Shown: positions 51,061 through 59,905, counted from the stretch's first letter. The stretch: 64,000 bases of DNA from UBA12191 sp009937185 (GCA_938075155.1 CALJGL010000006.1:1-64000), one strand, 5' to 3'. Translations and numbers: made by a program. The notes: generated by a model from the letters alone, not told the origin.

Positions 51061-53535
51061 TTAACTGTTACCACAAACTTTCTTGTAGATGAGATCGCAC
51101 GCTTGCCCTGTGTTATTTCCAATAACTAATTTTCTTACAACTTCTCTTTTAATTTTCCACGATTCACTCTCTTCTTTGTTGTCAATTCGGAAAACTGCAT
51201 TTTTCAGTTGTTTGAATTCCGTGCAGATAGGGCCAGGAAAAGTGGCTTCGATGTCATACGAAAAATCCCATTCGCGCGAGTACTCTACCAAATCAGGAGC
51301 GAAGCTAATTAAAGGCTTATTCATGATGAGGTAATCGAAAAACCCCCCAGAGTAATCAGTAATGAACAAATCCGTATTCTTAATCAGAATCTGCATTTCA
51401 GGATATTCGATCCCTGAACAATCGATTAATCGCTCATCTTGAGGAAGATCGAGATCGTCATGACGATGATGCCCCCTAATTCCTAAGGCATAGCCTTTGT
51501 CTTCCAGGATCGATATGAACTCATTTAACTCATCTTTGGAGAAGTGGCTAAACTTTGATTTCAGTCGAAAATCCCGAAATGTTGGAGCGAAAAGAGCCAG
51601 TTTTCTTCCGTTTAGCGATTTTTTTATTCGAAGATCATACGAACGTAAATCATCCGGAAGTGGATAATCCATGTGTAGCATGTCATTTCGCGGCAGGCCA
51701 CTTGCGATCACTTTGGATACAGGCAACTTAAATGCTGCAGCCATAGCATATTGATCAATACTCGATGACGAAATCAGTAGTGAATACTGACTTAACTTTT
51801 TCAAGAAACTTCGACTCCGGTTTGGTCGCAAATAACCTATCGCTTTCAAGGGGATTCCATGCCAAAGATTTATGACGTGGCGATGGAAATCACCATGAGC
51901 AAAATTGTGGGTAAACACAGCTTCAGCTCGAATGAATGTAAGCCACGATCTTAGTTCGGCTTCACGTAATATGCTTATTTTTGAACCGTACATTGATCGT
52001 AATTCGGTGTCTGAGGTGTTACCTACTATCAATATGGATACGTTTTTCTCTCCTCTATTGATGACATAATCAAAAAATGCTCTTTGATTTCCCGTCCAGT
52101 GTTTATCGGAGTGAATTGCGATCCAGTGATTCTTCTTTGCCGGAATAACATATGACAACATCTTCACGATGCGCTTTGTAATGCTGTTTAATCGAAACTT
52201 GGAAGCGAGTAAGGGGCGTAACAACAATACGCAAAAGATCACTGCTAATGCTGCTGGACCATTGGTAGGTTTTTTCATGATAAACACCACAGCGGTATAG
52301 ACCGCTAGGGCGACTCGAATCAGAGGAACCCATGGATACAGAGGCACCAAAAATGGCCGGGGAGTTTCCGGCTCTTTTTTCCTCAATATGAATATGGTTG
52401 CCGCCATGGGAAAATCGAGGATAAGAACACACAGGCCGCTAAGAAGAAGCAAATCTTGCTTTTCAAAGAATAGAAATGCCACTGATACCAATAGAACCTG
52501 AAGGATCAAAGCGACTTTAGGAGTTCCCTTCTCAGACATTCGGCCCAATGCCTCAGGGAGCTCTCCGTCTTGAGCCAATCGCCAAGTAATCCGAGAAGAC
52601 ACTTGTAGGCAACTACTCAAGGTTGGAATCAAAACAAGGACGAAGATGGCGTCGAACAATAGCGCCACTTGATCTCCAAATAGCACTCGTGCTGTATGCG
52701 TTCCGAGGTCAGGGATACCCTCTCCGTCTGCACCGATCATTTCCGCCGCAGGGGTCGCCCACAAAAATACAAGATTGACTAATAGATATAGAAGAGTGAT
52801 GCCGCCTAAACCTACGATCAATGATCGAGGTATGTTTTTCCCTGGATTATCGATCTCCCCCGCCATCAAAACCACTGCGTTGAATCCAGCGAAGGCAAAT
52901 CCAGCGTATAGGCTTGCAATAAATATTTTTTCGAGCCACTCCCAAGCGCTATGTGAGTTCTGCTCGTTTCCGGAATTCAAAGCAACAGCGAGATCTGTTT
53001 CTACTAAGTCGCCGATTCCCAATGCTCCAATGCCAATAATTATGAAGCTGAGTATCAATACGACTTTGACGATTGTTGTGACGTTATTAAACACCACTCC
53101 CGTTTTTAAACCATTCAGATGCACCAATAACAAAGCCACCAATAACGCCATAGCAGCGACTGTTTCATCTAGCCATGGAATAAGATTCGAAAGATGCTTG
53201 CCCATAGTACTGGCAATGAATGCACTGCCAATCGTCCAAGTAATCGGACCCGCAAGAAACCCAAATACGAAGCTGGCTGTCGCCCCCATCGCTCTGCGAA
53301 CAAAAACGACTTCGCCTCCACTGCTGGGAATCATCGCACTTAATTCAGCACTGGTAAGAGCGGAAAGGAACGCCATCAAACCAGCTAAAGCCACCGCTGC
53401 TAATATCGCCCAACCTTCGCCGAGGTCTGCGGCGAAGTGGCCGGTAGTCGTAAAAACACCCGCTCCCACAACAGTGGTGAATACAATCACTGAAGATGAG
53501 AAAAGACCCAGTTTGTTTTTTGATGTAGATTCCAA
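51061..53535 (-). CDS. Fusion: APC amino-acid permease plus CDP-glycerol glycerophosphotransferase
   Basis: One continuous frame of 824 residues (TTG start at 53535). Residues 1 to about 430 are an APC-superfamily permease with about 12 hydrophobic helices; VVGAGVFTTTG and the family motif FAGFNAVVLMAGEIDNPGKN (then IPRSL) are clear. From about residue 455 to the end it is a CDP-glycerol:poly(glycerophosphate) glycerophosphotransferase (TagB/TagF type, PF04464): HWIAIHSDKHWTGNQRAFFD, HVINLWHGIPLKAIG, LALFAPTFRD, DLFITDYSGGFFDYLIMNKP and LISFAPDLVEYSREW. A short linker joins them. The 3' half is AT-richer than the 5' half. Glycerophosphotransferases build teichoic-acid-like polymers. Natural fusion is likely but a chimeric assembly is possible. 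Confidence 0.88.
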   Translation of the reverse strand: MESTSKNKLGLFSSSVIVFTTVVGAGVFTTTGHFAADLGEGWAILAAVALAGLMAFLSALTSAELSAMIPSSGGEVVFVRRAMGATASFVFGFLAGPITWTIGSAFIASTMGKHLSNLIPWLDETVAAMALLVALLLVHLNGLKTGVVFNNVTTIVKVVLILSFIIIGIGALGIGDLVETDLAVALNSGNEQNSHSAWEWLEKIFIASLYAGFAFAGFNAVVLMAGEIDNPGKNIPRSLIVGLGGITLLYLLVNLVFLWATPAAEMIGADGEGIPDLGTHTARVLFGDQVALLFDAIFVLVLIPTLSSCLQVSSRITWRLAQDGELPEALGRMSEKGTPKVALILQVLLVSVAFLFFEKQDLLLLSGLCVLILDFPMAATIFILRKKEPETPRPFLVPLYPWVPLIRVALAVYTAVVFIMKKPTNGPAALAVIFCVLLLRPLLASKFRLNSITKRIVKMLSYVIPAKKNHWIAIHSDKHWTGNQRAFFDYVINRGEKNVSILIVGNTSDTELRSMYGSKISILREAELRSWLTFIRAEAVFTHNFAHGDFHRHVINLWHGIPLKAIGYLRPNRSRSFLKKLSQYSLLISSSSIDQYAMAAAFKLPVSKVIASGLPRNDMLHMDYPLPDDLRSYDLRIKKSLNGRKLALFAPTFRDFRLKSKFSHFSKDELNEFISILEDKGYALGIRGHHRHDDLDLPQDERLIDCSGIEYPEMQILIKNTDLFITDYSGGFFDYLIMNKPLISFAPDLVEYSREWDFSYDIEATFPGPICTEFKQLKNAVFRIDNKEESESWKIKREVVRKLVIGNNTGQACDLIYKKVCGNS

Positions 53536-53624
53536 CTGATCTTCTTTTCCGTTTTTCTTCTCACTGTCCGGTCTGAGTCCGGGTGATACACTTCTGAGAT
53601 ACTCTGCATACCCCGGGAGATTTG

Positions 53625-54437
53625 ATGAACTCGCCGTATTTTCCTGATTTCATTCCTCATGAACGCCTCGGAGGCACTGCAGGAGTAGAAGTCTGGTCAG
53701 GTAGAGATTCTACGGGAAGCCCGGCTATACTGAAAACCTTCACTTTGGGACGTGGCTGGCAGCAGGAATACGCTGCTCTACTGTCGATCAACAAGGCACC
53801 CCTCACAGAAGTCGTTATTCCCAGACTTCTTGATACCTCTGAAACCCCTCCCGCTATTCTCATGAGCTATCTGGACGGTAAAAATATGGAATCTCATCGA
53901 TTCCCCATGCCAACCTGGTCCATAGCCATTCAACAAGCGGGGCAATTCCTCGCTCAGCTCCATGCTATTCCCCTCTCAGAAGCGGACTCATTACCTCTAA
54001 GTAAAGCTCTTCCTCTCCGCCTCGAGTCCTGGATTGAGCGAGGTGCGAAGTGGCTATCCCCGGCGGAGATTCGACGCGCACGCAACAAAGTCGGAAATGG
54101 AACCGTTTTTGAAGGCCACCAGAGAGTGTATTGCCACAATGACTTTGCGCCCCGTAACTGGATTTGGAATCCCAGCGGCCTTGGGATCATCGATTTTGAA
54201 CACGCCTACGGAAATCACCCCGCTTTTGACTGGGTAAAATTAGAAGTGGGATTATTTCAAAAGATGCCCGAGCTGAGGGAGGAATTCATCGCATCCATCG
54301 GCGGGACTCCCCTATGGGCGACCTCCGAGGTCCTTGATGCCATCGTCGCCATACATGCCATCGGCTGTATCGTGTGGGGTTCTCAACATGGAGATAAAAG
54401 TTATATCTACGAGGGTCGTCGAATACTCGACGAATAA
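53625..54437 (+). CDS. APH/choline-kinase-like phosphotransferase
   Basis: ATG 53625 lies six bases after GGGAG. The protein has 271 residues with kinase-like N-lobe DSTGSPAILKTFTLGRGWQQ, a catalytic loop YCHNDFAPRNWIW (H-x-D-x-x-x-x-N) and the metal-binding IIDFEHAYGNHPAFDW. This is the APH fold (PF01636). The core H-N-D...N and D-F-E are intact, so it should be active on a small molecule such as an aminoglycoside, choline, thiamine or sugar. It is divergent from the permease-glycerophosphotransferase fusion with a gap of 89 bases, so a shared control region is possible. Substrate cannot be told. Confidence 0.85.
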   Translation: MNSPYFPDFIPHERLGGTAGVEVWSGRDSTGSPAILKTFTLGRGWQQEYAALLSINKAPLTEVVIPRLLDTSETPPAILMSYLDGKNMESHRFPMPTWSIAIQQAGQFLAQLHAIPLSEADSLPLSKALPLRLESWIERGAKWLSPAEIRRARNKVGNGTVFEGHQRVYCHNDFAPRNWIWNPSGLGIIDFEHAYGNHPAFDWVKLEVGLFQKMPELREEFIASIGGTPLWATSEVLDAIVAIHAIGCIVWGSQHGDKSYIYEGRRILDE

Positions 54438-54457
54438 GAGTCCCCGCTTCACAGGCA

Positions 54458-55477
54458 TCAGGGAGTTTTTTGTTTTTCCAACTGATCGACTAAATCCAAC
54501 TCTCTCTGAGCACTCGCATACCCCGGTGCATTGGCAAGAACTTCGACTAACTGCTTTCGAGCCTCCGCCAAACGACCGAGAAGCCTCAGTACCCTTGCTC
54601 GTGTCACCTGATGAATGGGAACCGGCCTACGTTTAAAAATTCCATCCAACTCCTCGAGGGCCTTCTCCAAATCAGCGATCGCCTTATCTTCACGGCCACT
54701 GGCCCGATAGATCTCTGCTCTTCTTTGATACCAAGTCGCCTTGAGCGAGGCTTCCTGCAGTTTTTCATTGATCAACTTTAGAGCAACTTCGTAGCCGCCA
54801 CTGGCTGTTTCTGCACGAATCCGTGCAATCACCAATAAAGAACTCTCCATACCCGACTCCATCGCTTGACGATAAACAGATACCGCTAACGCATCTGCGC
54901 CGCGTCTTTCATATAGGTCTCCCAAGCGAAGTGTTTTTTCAAGGTCCGGAGAAACCACATGCACCCGCACGAGGTCATTAATAGCACCCTCTGTTTGACC
55001 CACAGCATCTCGTAGATTCGATCTTTCACTGAGGACTTCCATCAGGTTTTTACTCCGACGATCCACAAGCTTATCCAATATCGATAACGCTTCCGTAGAC
55101 TTCATCCTGTCTCTAAGACAAAGAGCTCTCTCTAACGCTTCGGCATCAGGGTCAACACCCATACCTCGAGCATGCTGAAGATCTAGCAAACCTAAATCAG
55201 GCCTACCGTGCTTTCGGCACAACTTAGCCCTCAACAAATACAGAGGCCCTGGATCGTCACTCTCTTCAATTTGTTTATTGATCTTATCGACATCGACATG
55301 AACGCCATCGTGAGCATCCACATCTTCAGAAAAGAAAATCGCCCCGAAAAATATTGCCGCGACTAGAAGCACTTTCGCTGTCATAGTCACTGTCATGTTC
55401 ACTGTCATGCCCACTGTCATGCCCACTGTCTCTCTGATGGTATTGTTGATGATCACGATCCTCATATGGTTTTGCAC
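54458..55477 (-). CDS. TPR protein with repeat-encoded N-terminus
   Basis: The longest start is GTG 55477, seven bases after the glycosyltransferase stop; ATG 55465 and several ATG codons inside a 12-base tandem repeat also fit. The N-terminus reads TVGMTVGMTVNMTVTMTAK and is encoded by that repeat, followed by a membrane helix (VLLVAAIFFGAIFF). The remaining 280 residues contain at least four TPR-like helix pairs, such as EASLKATWYQRRAEIYRAS and RVLRLLGRLAEARKQLVEVL. It is likely an envelope scaffold protein. The role with the glycosyltransferase is unknown. Confidence 0.78.
   Translation of the reverse strand: MQNHMRIVIINNTIRETVGMTVGMTVNMTVTMTAKVLLVAAIFFGAIFFSEDVDAHDGVHVDVDKINKQIEESDDPGPLYLLRAKLCRKHGRPDLGLLDLQHARGMGVDPDAEALERALCLRDRMKSTEALSILDKLVDRRSKNLMEVLSERSNLRDAVGQTEGAINDLVRVHVVSPDLEKTLRLGDLYERRGADALAVSVYRQAMESGMESSLLVIARIRAETASGGYEVALKLINEKLQEASLKATWYQRRAEIYRASGREDKAIADLEKALEELDGIFKRRPVPIHQVTRARVLRLLGRLAEARKQLVEVLANAPGYASAQRELDLVDQLEKQKTP
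55382..55429. repeat. Four tandem 12-base units encoding MTVx
   Basis: Four adjacent 12-base units of the plus-strand form CATnnnCACTGT, with variants TAG/TGT/TGC/TGC changes at the variable bases, in the 5' coding part of the TPR gene. On the coding strand every unit carries an in-frame ATG. The number of units changes the protein in whole residues only and would not frameshift it. Confidence 0.9.
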
Positions 55478-55484
55478 TCTGAGT

Positions 55485-57065
55485 TCATCGCTGAATCTGC
55501 TTCATTTCTAATGCTCGATCAACTTCAGGGAGCTCAATGTAATACCCACCCACAACAGGAGATACTTTTTCAGAATATCCGAGTCTCCAGTCTCCTGGCT
55601 TCCATTCTGCTGATTCCGTCCACCGTTTGACCGAACGATCTAACAGGGCCAATGCGTTCCAATTTCCAGGAATCTCTATCCAAATCGTCTCATCTTCTTC
55701 AACAAGAGCGTAAATTTTTTCCGCCACCTGAGCTTCGTGGCCTTCTATAGCCTTTTTGGGAATCGCGACGTAGAACATGCCGAGATTTATACTGAAAAAG
55801 AGTAGCAATGTCCTAGAGAGAAATGGGATTCCTGTGAACTCTAATTTCTCACTCTTTGTTATGCTCACGGCCAGCAGCAAAGCCGATATGACCCAAAAAA
55901 GAGGGGGTACCGGATTCAGTCCAAAATCGTTCCAGCCCATCACTGAACTCACCGCAATGGCCGCGGGACCTATCACAAAAACCACTCTCAATATTAAATT
56001 CAAACCTTCTAAACCATTTAAGCGACCTGCATCCAAAATGACTCGAGCCACCAATAAGCAAATGAGGGGCATCAAGGGAAGAAGGTATCTGGGTTGTGTC
56101 CCCGGCCAGAACAAAAAGATGGCAGCCGGCACCATAATAACACTCAAGATCGCAGTCCAAGTGAGGCCGAGGGATTTCCCTGATGCCCGCAGAGCATCCC
56201 TGTTTATTAATAAGAGTGATCCAGGCAAGAAAGCCAAAAAGACCCCCACAACATATTCCATCATCTTTCCAAAGTTGAAAAATTCAGAGCCCTCGCGAAA
56301 AACCTGTTGTCGCCAAATTTCAGTCGCTTCTACCTCAACAGTTCTTTGCTGAACTTCAATAAACCAGACTGAGGCCACCGCGACAGAGATAAGAACTGGC
56401 ACCAAAAATGACCCTATGCGTTTCCAGTGAAAACCATCTCTTAAACCCAGAGCTATCAGTGTTCCAAAAACGAAGGGTATCGCCGAGGCTCCTTTGGCCA
56501 ACCAAGCGATAATTAAACCTAACGTCGCTGCAATGAAAATTGCTATTGGTATTCTCTCGCCGCGTCTTGTCAGAAAAATCAAGGGCAGTGAAAAGAGAGC
56601 GACTCCCAGCGTGAGAAGAACATCCGTTTCTCCCAAAATAGATTTGGCTGCAATCTCAGGTGAAAGCCAGAAAAAACAAGCAGCCAGCAATCCAGAGGAT
56701 TTATCGCCCAGCTTTGCGCCAACAATCACCAATAGTAGCGAAATCAATAACGTGGAAAGAAAGGCCGGCCAGCGCACGGAAAATTGATCGACTTCTCCCG
56801 TGAACCACGAAGCCGCCACAGTCAGCCAAGCATAGAGAGGCGGCTTATTTAGGTAGGGCTCACCCCACACAGTCGGCACTATGTAATTGCCACTCTCGAT
56901 CATCTCCTTGGCGGAAATTACACGCCGGCCTTCCTCATTATGAAGATCCAAATGACCCATAACGAACCAACCTGAAAACAACATACTGAGTAAAATGAAA
57001 CAGAGACCAAAGTTTCGCAACGACGTGTCATTCTCTGCAAGTGGTTCATTCGGCGTAAAATTCAA
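55485..57065 (-). CDS. GT39/ArnT-type polyprenol-sugar glycosyltransferase
   Basis: The protein has 526 residues and about twelve membrane helices. The conserved first-loop motif HNEEGRRVISAKEMIESGNY (family: D-E-x-R-Y-A-E-I-A-R-E-M), then IVPTVWGEPYLNKPPLYAWL and LGETDVLLTLGVALFSL, match the PMT_2/ArnT family. These enzymes transfer a sugar from a polyprenyl-phosphate donor to a lipid or protein outside the cytoplasm. The gene is 18 bases after the amidohydrolase stop and seven before the TPR gene, so it is in the same leftward operon. The acceptor is unknown. Confidence 0.9.
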   Translation of the reverse strand: MNFTPNEPLAENDTSLRNFGLCFILLSMLFSGWFVMGHLDLHNEEGRRVISAKEMIESGNYIVPTVWGEPYLNKPPLYAWLTVAASWFTGEVDQFSVRWPAFLSTLLISLLLVIVGAKLGDKSSGLLAACFFWLSPEIAAKSILGETDVLLTLGVALFSLPLIFLTRRGERIPIAIFIAATLGLIIAWLAKGASAIPFVFGTLIALGLRDGFHWKRIGSFLVPVLISVAVASVWFIEVQQRTVEVEATEIWRQQVFREGSEFFNFGKMMEYVVGVFLAFLPGSLLLINRDALRASGKSLGLTWTAILSVIMVPAAIFLFWPGTQPRYLLPLMPLICLLVARVILDAGRLNGLEGLNLILRVVFVIGPAAIAVSSVMGWNDFGLNPVPPLFWVISALLLAVSITKSEKLEFTGIPFLSRTLLLFFSINLGMFYVAIPKKAIEGHEAQVAEKIYALVEEDETIWIEIPGNWNALALLDRSVKRWTESAEWKPGDWRLGYSEKVSPVVGGYYIELPEVDRALEMKQIQR

Positions 57066-57083
57066 ATCAAAATCTCCTGCTAA

Positions 57084-58370
57084 TTAGCGAACAGCTTCGC
57101 TGACAACTTGGCCTTCAATGACGGTTCCCACGCAATGAGTTGTATACTCAAACGGATCGCCGTCATAAAGAGCAACGTCTCCATCTTTACCAACTTCTAT
57201 CGATCCGATTCGGTCATCAACTCCGAGCAATTCTGCAGCAGACAAGGTGATCATTCCCAACGCATCTTCAAAGCTGCATCCATAAGCACAGGCAATTGCT
57301 GCTTCCCATAGAACGACTCTTGTCTTCGGGACATAGGATTCATATCCACTCCCCATCGCAATCTGTACACCTGCCGCTATCAACTTCGCAGAAGTCTCCA
57401 TACTCGCATTTTTACCGACTCCAGATGATCGCATCATGGTCGGATGAATAATCACCGATATCCCCTGCTTCTTCAAAGGCTCAACGAAGTCGTAACACTC
57501 CGCTCCACCTTGAAGGACCACTGAAATATCCAACTCCTTCTGTAAACGAAGGACGTTCTGAATATCGACTGCCGCGTGGGCGGAAATCATCAATGGCATC
57601 TCTTTCTTGAGAATACTAATGAGTGCTTCCATTCGAAGATTTCGGGCAGGAGGCTCTTTTTCTTCATCTCCGTCGGCTTTTTCTTGCTTGTCCATATGAG
57701 CCTGAGCTTTGATGAACTCTTGGCGTAGCATCGCCATCTGCTTGGAACGAGTGCCCGGACTTTCTTTGCCACTCCGCAAGGCATCCGAGCCGAGTGTGCA
57801 AGCCACCATCGCTTTTCTTTTCACCACGGCATCGTCAACTGTGTTTCCTCGAGTCTTAACGATGAAGGTCTGACCCGATATCAGTTGCCCTGGTGCGTGC
57901 CCGGTATGCAGAGTGGTCACTCCAAATGAACGCACCCAGTCAATCAATGGTTCCCGGGTGTTGTACGCATCGAGAGCTTCCAACTCCGGCTGTATTGGAG
58001 AAGACCTTTCGATATGATCCGAGTCGTGATCAATATTTAGCCAACCTGCAAGACCAACTACCGATCGAGCATCAATCAGTCCCGGTGTTACAACGGCTGC
58101 TTTTTTTATGACTGATCCTTCTGGGATTTCGATGTCTGCAGCCAGTCCGACTTGAACAACCTTGCCATCTTTGATCAGTACTACTCCATCTTCGATCACA
58201 CCCGACCAAGATCCATCTTCAGATTTGGCCATGGTGTAAATCTTGTCACCATAGATCGCTATCGTATTTTCAGCCTGTTGGGATTCATTCAATCCCCCGG
58301 TCACAGATGTCATTGAAATCATGAACAACAGAACGAGTGTTACACCCGGGATCATCATATTTCTTAGCAT
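57084..58370 (-). CDS. Amidohydrolase-family exported protein lacking metal ligands
   Basis: ATG 58370 overlaps the preceding gene's stop in a TAATG arrangement, with a G7 run serving as Shine-Dalgarno; the longer start at 58394 is less likely. A signal peptide (MIPGVTLVLLFMISMTSVTG) precedes an amidohydrolase fold with AAVVTPGLIDARSVVGLAG. Where the neighbour at 58370-59707 has THSH, this protein has DARSVVG, so the metal-binding HxH is gone. The HAAVDIQ His and the C-terminal GSGYESY region (neighbour: FHTDDWITD) also differ, so the last Asp is missing. It is therefore probably a non-catalytic paralogue or uses another mechanism. Confidence 0.85.
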   Translation of the reverse strand: MLRNMMIPGVTLVLLFMISMTSVTGGLNESQQAENTIAIYGDKIYTMAKSEDGSWSGVIEDGVVLIKDGKVVQVGLAADIEIPEGSVIKKAAVVTPGLIDARSVVGLAGWLNIDHDSDHIERSSPIQPELEALDAYNTREPLIDWVRSFGVTTLHTGHAPGQLISGQTFIVKTRGNTVDDAVVKRKAMVACTLGSDALRSGKESPGTRSKQMAMLRQEFIKAQAHMDKQEKADGDEEKEPPARNLRMEALISILKKEMPLMISAHAAVDIQNVLRLQKELDISVVLQGGAECYDFVEPLKKQGISVIIHPTMMRSSGVGKNASMETSAKLIAAGVQIAMGSGYESYVPKTRVVLWEAAIACAYGCSFEDALGMITLSAAELLGVDDRIGSIEVGKDGDVALYDGDPFEYTTHCVGTVIEGQVVSEAVR

Positions 58371-59707
58371 TAGTGCCCCCCCTCTTCGCCACAACAGTGG
58401 TAAGCACTGTCATCTCCAGCGCCTCGACCTCCCACTGCATAGAGCAAGTGATCCGGATTCGATCGATCAAATACCTGCGCACCTTCCACCCATGTTTCCA
58501 AAATTTGGGTGTATATGCTAAACGGATCACCGCTCAGTATTGCAAAGTCAGCATCTTTTCCAACGTCTAATGAGCCGGTCTGTTCTTCGAGGCCTAGCAT
58601 TTCAGCACCCGACAAAGTCAATGCTCTCAACGCACCCTCACTCGTCATACCCGCGCGCACACCCAGTGCTGCCGAACGCAGGAAGAGACGACTGTCAGTG
58701 ATCCAATCGTCCGTATGGAAAGCCACGTTGACTCCTGCTTTTTCGAGAACGGCTCCATTTTCCAAACGAATGTCTCGTGCTTCTAATTTTCCCCCGGGTG
58801 AGTCAACGACAATAATCGAACAATCGGCCCCTGCCGCTGCGATTTCATCTGCCACCTTCCAAGCATCACTCACATGATGAAGAACCACTTCGAAACCAAA
58901 CTCATCGCGAAGCCTCAAGACTGTCAAGATGTCGTCATGGCGATGTGTATGGTGATGCACAATCCGCTTTCCTTCGAGAGCTTCGACCAGCGCTTCCATA
59001 CGCAGATCTCTCTCCGGCATCTTTTCAGCGTCACCCTCTGCTTTGGCAATTTTGTTACGATACTCTTGCGCCTTAACGTATGCCTGGCGAACGAGAGATG
59101 CAGATTTTGCGCGAGTGCCCGGAAAAGGCGCCGATCTTTGCGAGTTCGTACCGTTAGCCATCTTTAGTCCACCCATGGGCCAACCGGTATCGTCGAGAAC
59201 CAGCAGATCATCGACAGTATTGCCCTCACGCAATTTGAGGTAAGTTGTCCGCCCACTGATCAAGTGGCCAGAGCCGGGCATTTGATTCACGAGGGTCAAA
59301 CCCCCCGCACGCGCTCGCATGAAACTGGCAGATCGGACGTCGACAGAATCCCTAGTCCAACACTCAGGCTGAATAGGCTCGGAGCTATCGCCTCCACCTC
59401 CCCAACCGATATGACTGTGGGTACAAATCAGTCCTGGAATGATGGTTTTGCCTTCAGCGTTCACCACTTCTGTTCCGGGTGGCAGGACTACTTGATCAGT
59501 AGCACCGATCTGTTCAATTTTCCCGTTCCTGACAACAAGTGTTCCATTTTCGATGACGGGACCTGATACAGGCATCAGTCTGGCACCGACGAATGCCTGT
59601 AAATCAGCCGCTTCGACATGATCACTCCAGCCATTCAAAAGCACCATCAGCACTGCAGCGATAGCCGAAATACGTGATAAAACCATCGATAATTTTCGAG
59701 ACAACAT
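58370..59707 (-). CDS. Exported amidohydrolase (imidazolonepropionase-like fold)
   Basis: A signal peptide (AIAAVLMVLLNGWSDHVEA) starts at ATG 59707. Metal ligands of the amidohydrolase superfamily are visible: THSHIGWGGG, the Lys/His region RIVHHHTHRHDDILT with VVLHHVSDAW, and the catalytic Asp in VNVAFHTDDWITDS. The last block ALRALTLSGAEMLGLEEQTG with SLDVGKDADFAIL is typical of the family's C-terminal beta-barrel. The substrate is not evident; imidazolonepropionase-like and prolidase-like exported members are common in Planctomycetota. It is the first gene of the leftward operon and overlaps the paralogue. Confidence 0.9.
   Translation of the reverse strand: MLSRKLSMVLSRISAIAAVLMVLLNGWSDHVEAADLQAFVGARLMPVSGPVIENGTLVVRNGKIEQIGATDQVVLPPGTEVVNAEGKTIIPGLICTHSHIGWGGGGDSSEPIQPECWTRDSVDVRSASFMRARAGGLTLVNQMPGSGHLISGRTTYLKLREGNTVDDLLVLDDTGWPMGGLKMANGTNSQRSAPFPGTRAKSASLVRQAYVKAQEYRNKIAKAEGDAEKMPERDLRMEALVEALEGKRIVHHHTHRHDDILTVLRLRDEFGFEVVLHHVSDAWKVADEIAAAGADCSIIVVDSPGGKLEARDIRLENGAVLEKAGVNVAFHTDDWITDSRLFLRSAALGVRAGMTSEGALRALTLSGAEMLGLEEQTGSLDVGKDADFAILSGDPFSIYTQILETWVEGAQVFDRSNPDHLLYAVGGRGAGDDSAYHCCGEEGGH
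58376..58382. repeat. C7/G7 tract at the Shine-Dalgarno of the second amidohydrolase
   Basis: Seven C on the plus strand (G7 in the sense strand), about five bases before ATG 58370 of the second amidohydrolase. It lies inside the C-terminal codons of the first amidohydrolase. Slippage would change both the first protein's end and the spacing of the second gene's ribosome-binding site. Confidence 0.85.
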
Positions 59708-59783
59708 CTATGACCTCCTGGTGCAAAATCACCACCGGAAATGGGGTTAAGGCTCAAACAGCAACGATATCCGAGGCCATGAC

Positions 59784-59790
59784 GGGGGGG
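59784..59790. repeat. G7 tract in the leader of the lectin gene
   Basis: Seven G in the 198-base gap between the divergent amidohydrolase and lectin genes, about 115 bases before the lectin start. It could alter promoter spacing if it slips. Confidence 0.85.
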
Positions 59791-59905
59791 AAGCATCGAC
59801 ACAGCAATCACGATACAATAGATATTGTTCTGGAGGGCCCAGAATCTCTATTCCTCATCTCTTGTGTCACATGCACGCATTTCAAGTCAGCATGGGAGAA
59901 TGAAA

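Noticed and set aside
52775..53539. A 254-codon antisense frame over the permease half of the fused gene
   Set aside because: The opposite strand encodes a clear APC permease; the antisense product has no motif and no ribosome-binding site.
55382..55429. Short tandem repeats considered as a CRISPR array
   Set aside because: The units are 12 bases with no spacers and lie within a coding sequence.
55777..56352. A 191-codon plus-strand frame inside the GT39 gene
   Set aside because: It lies inside a membrane glycosyltransferase frame with family motifs and looks like an antisense shadow.
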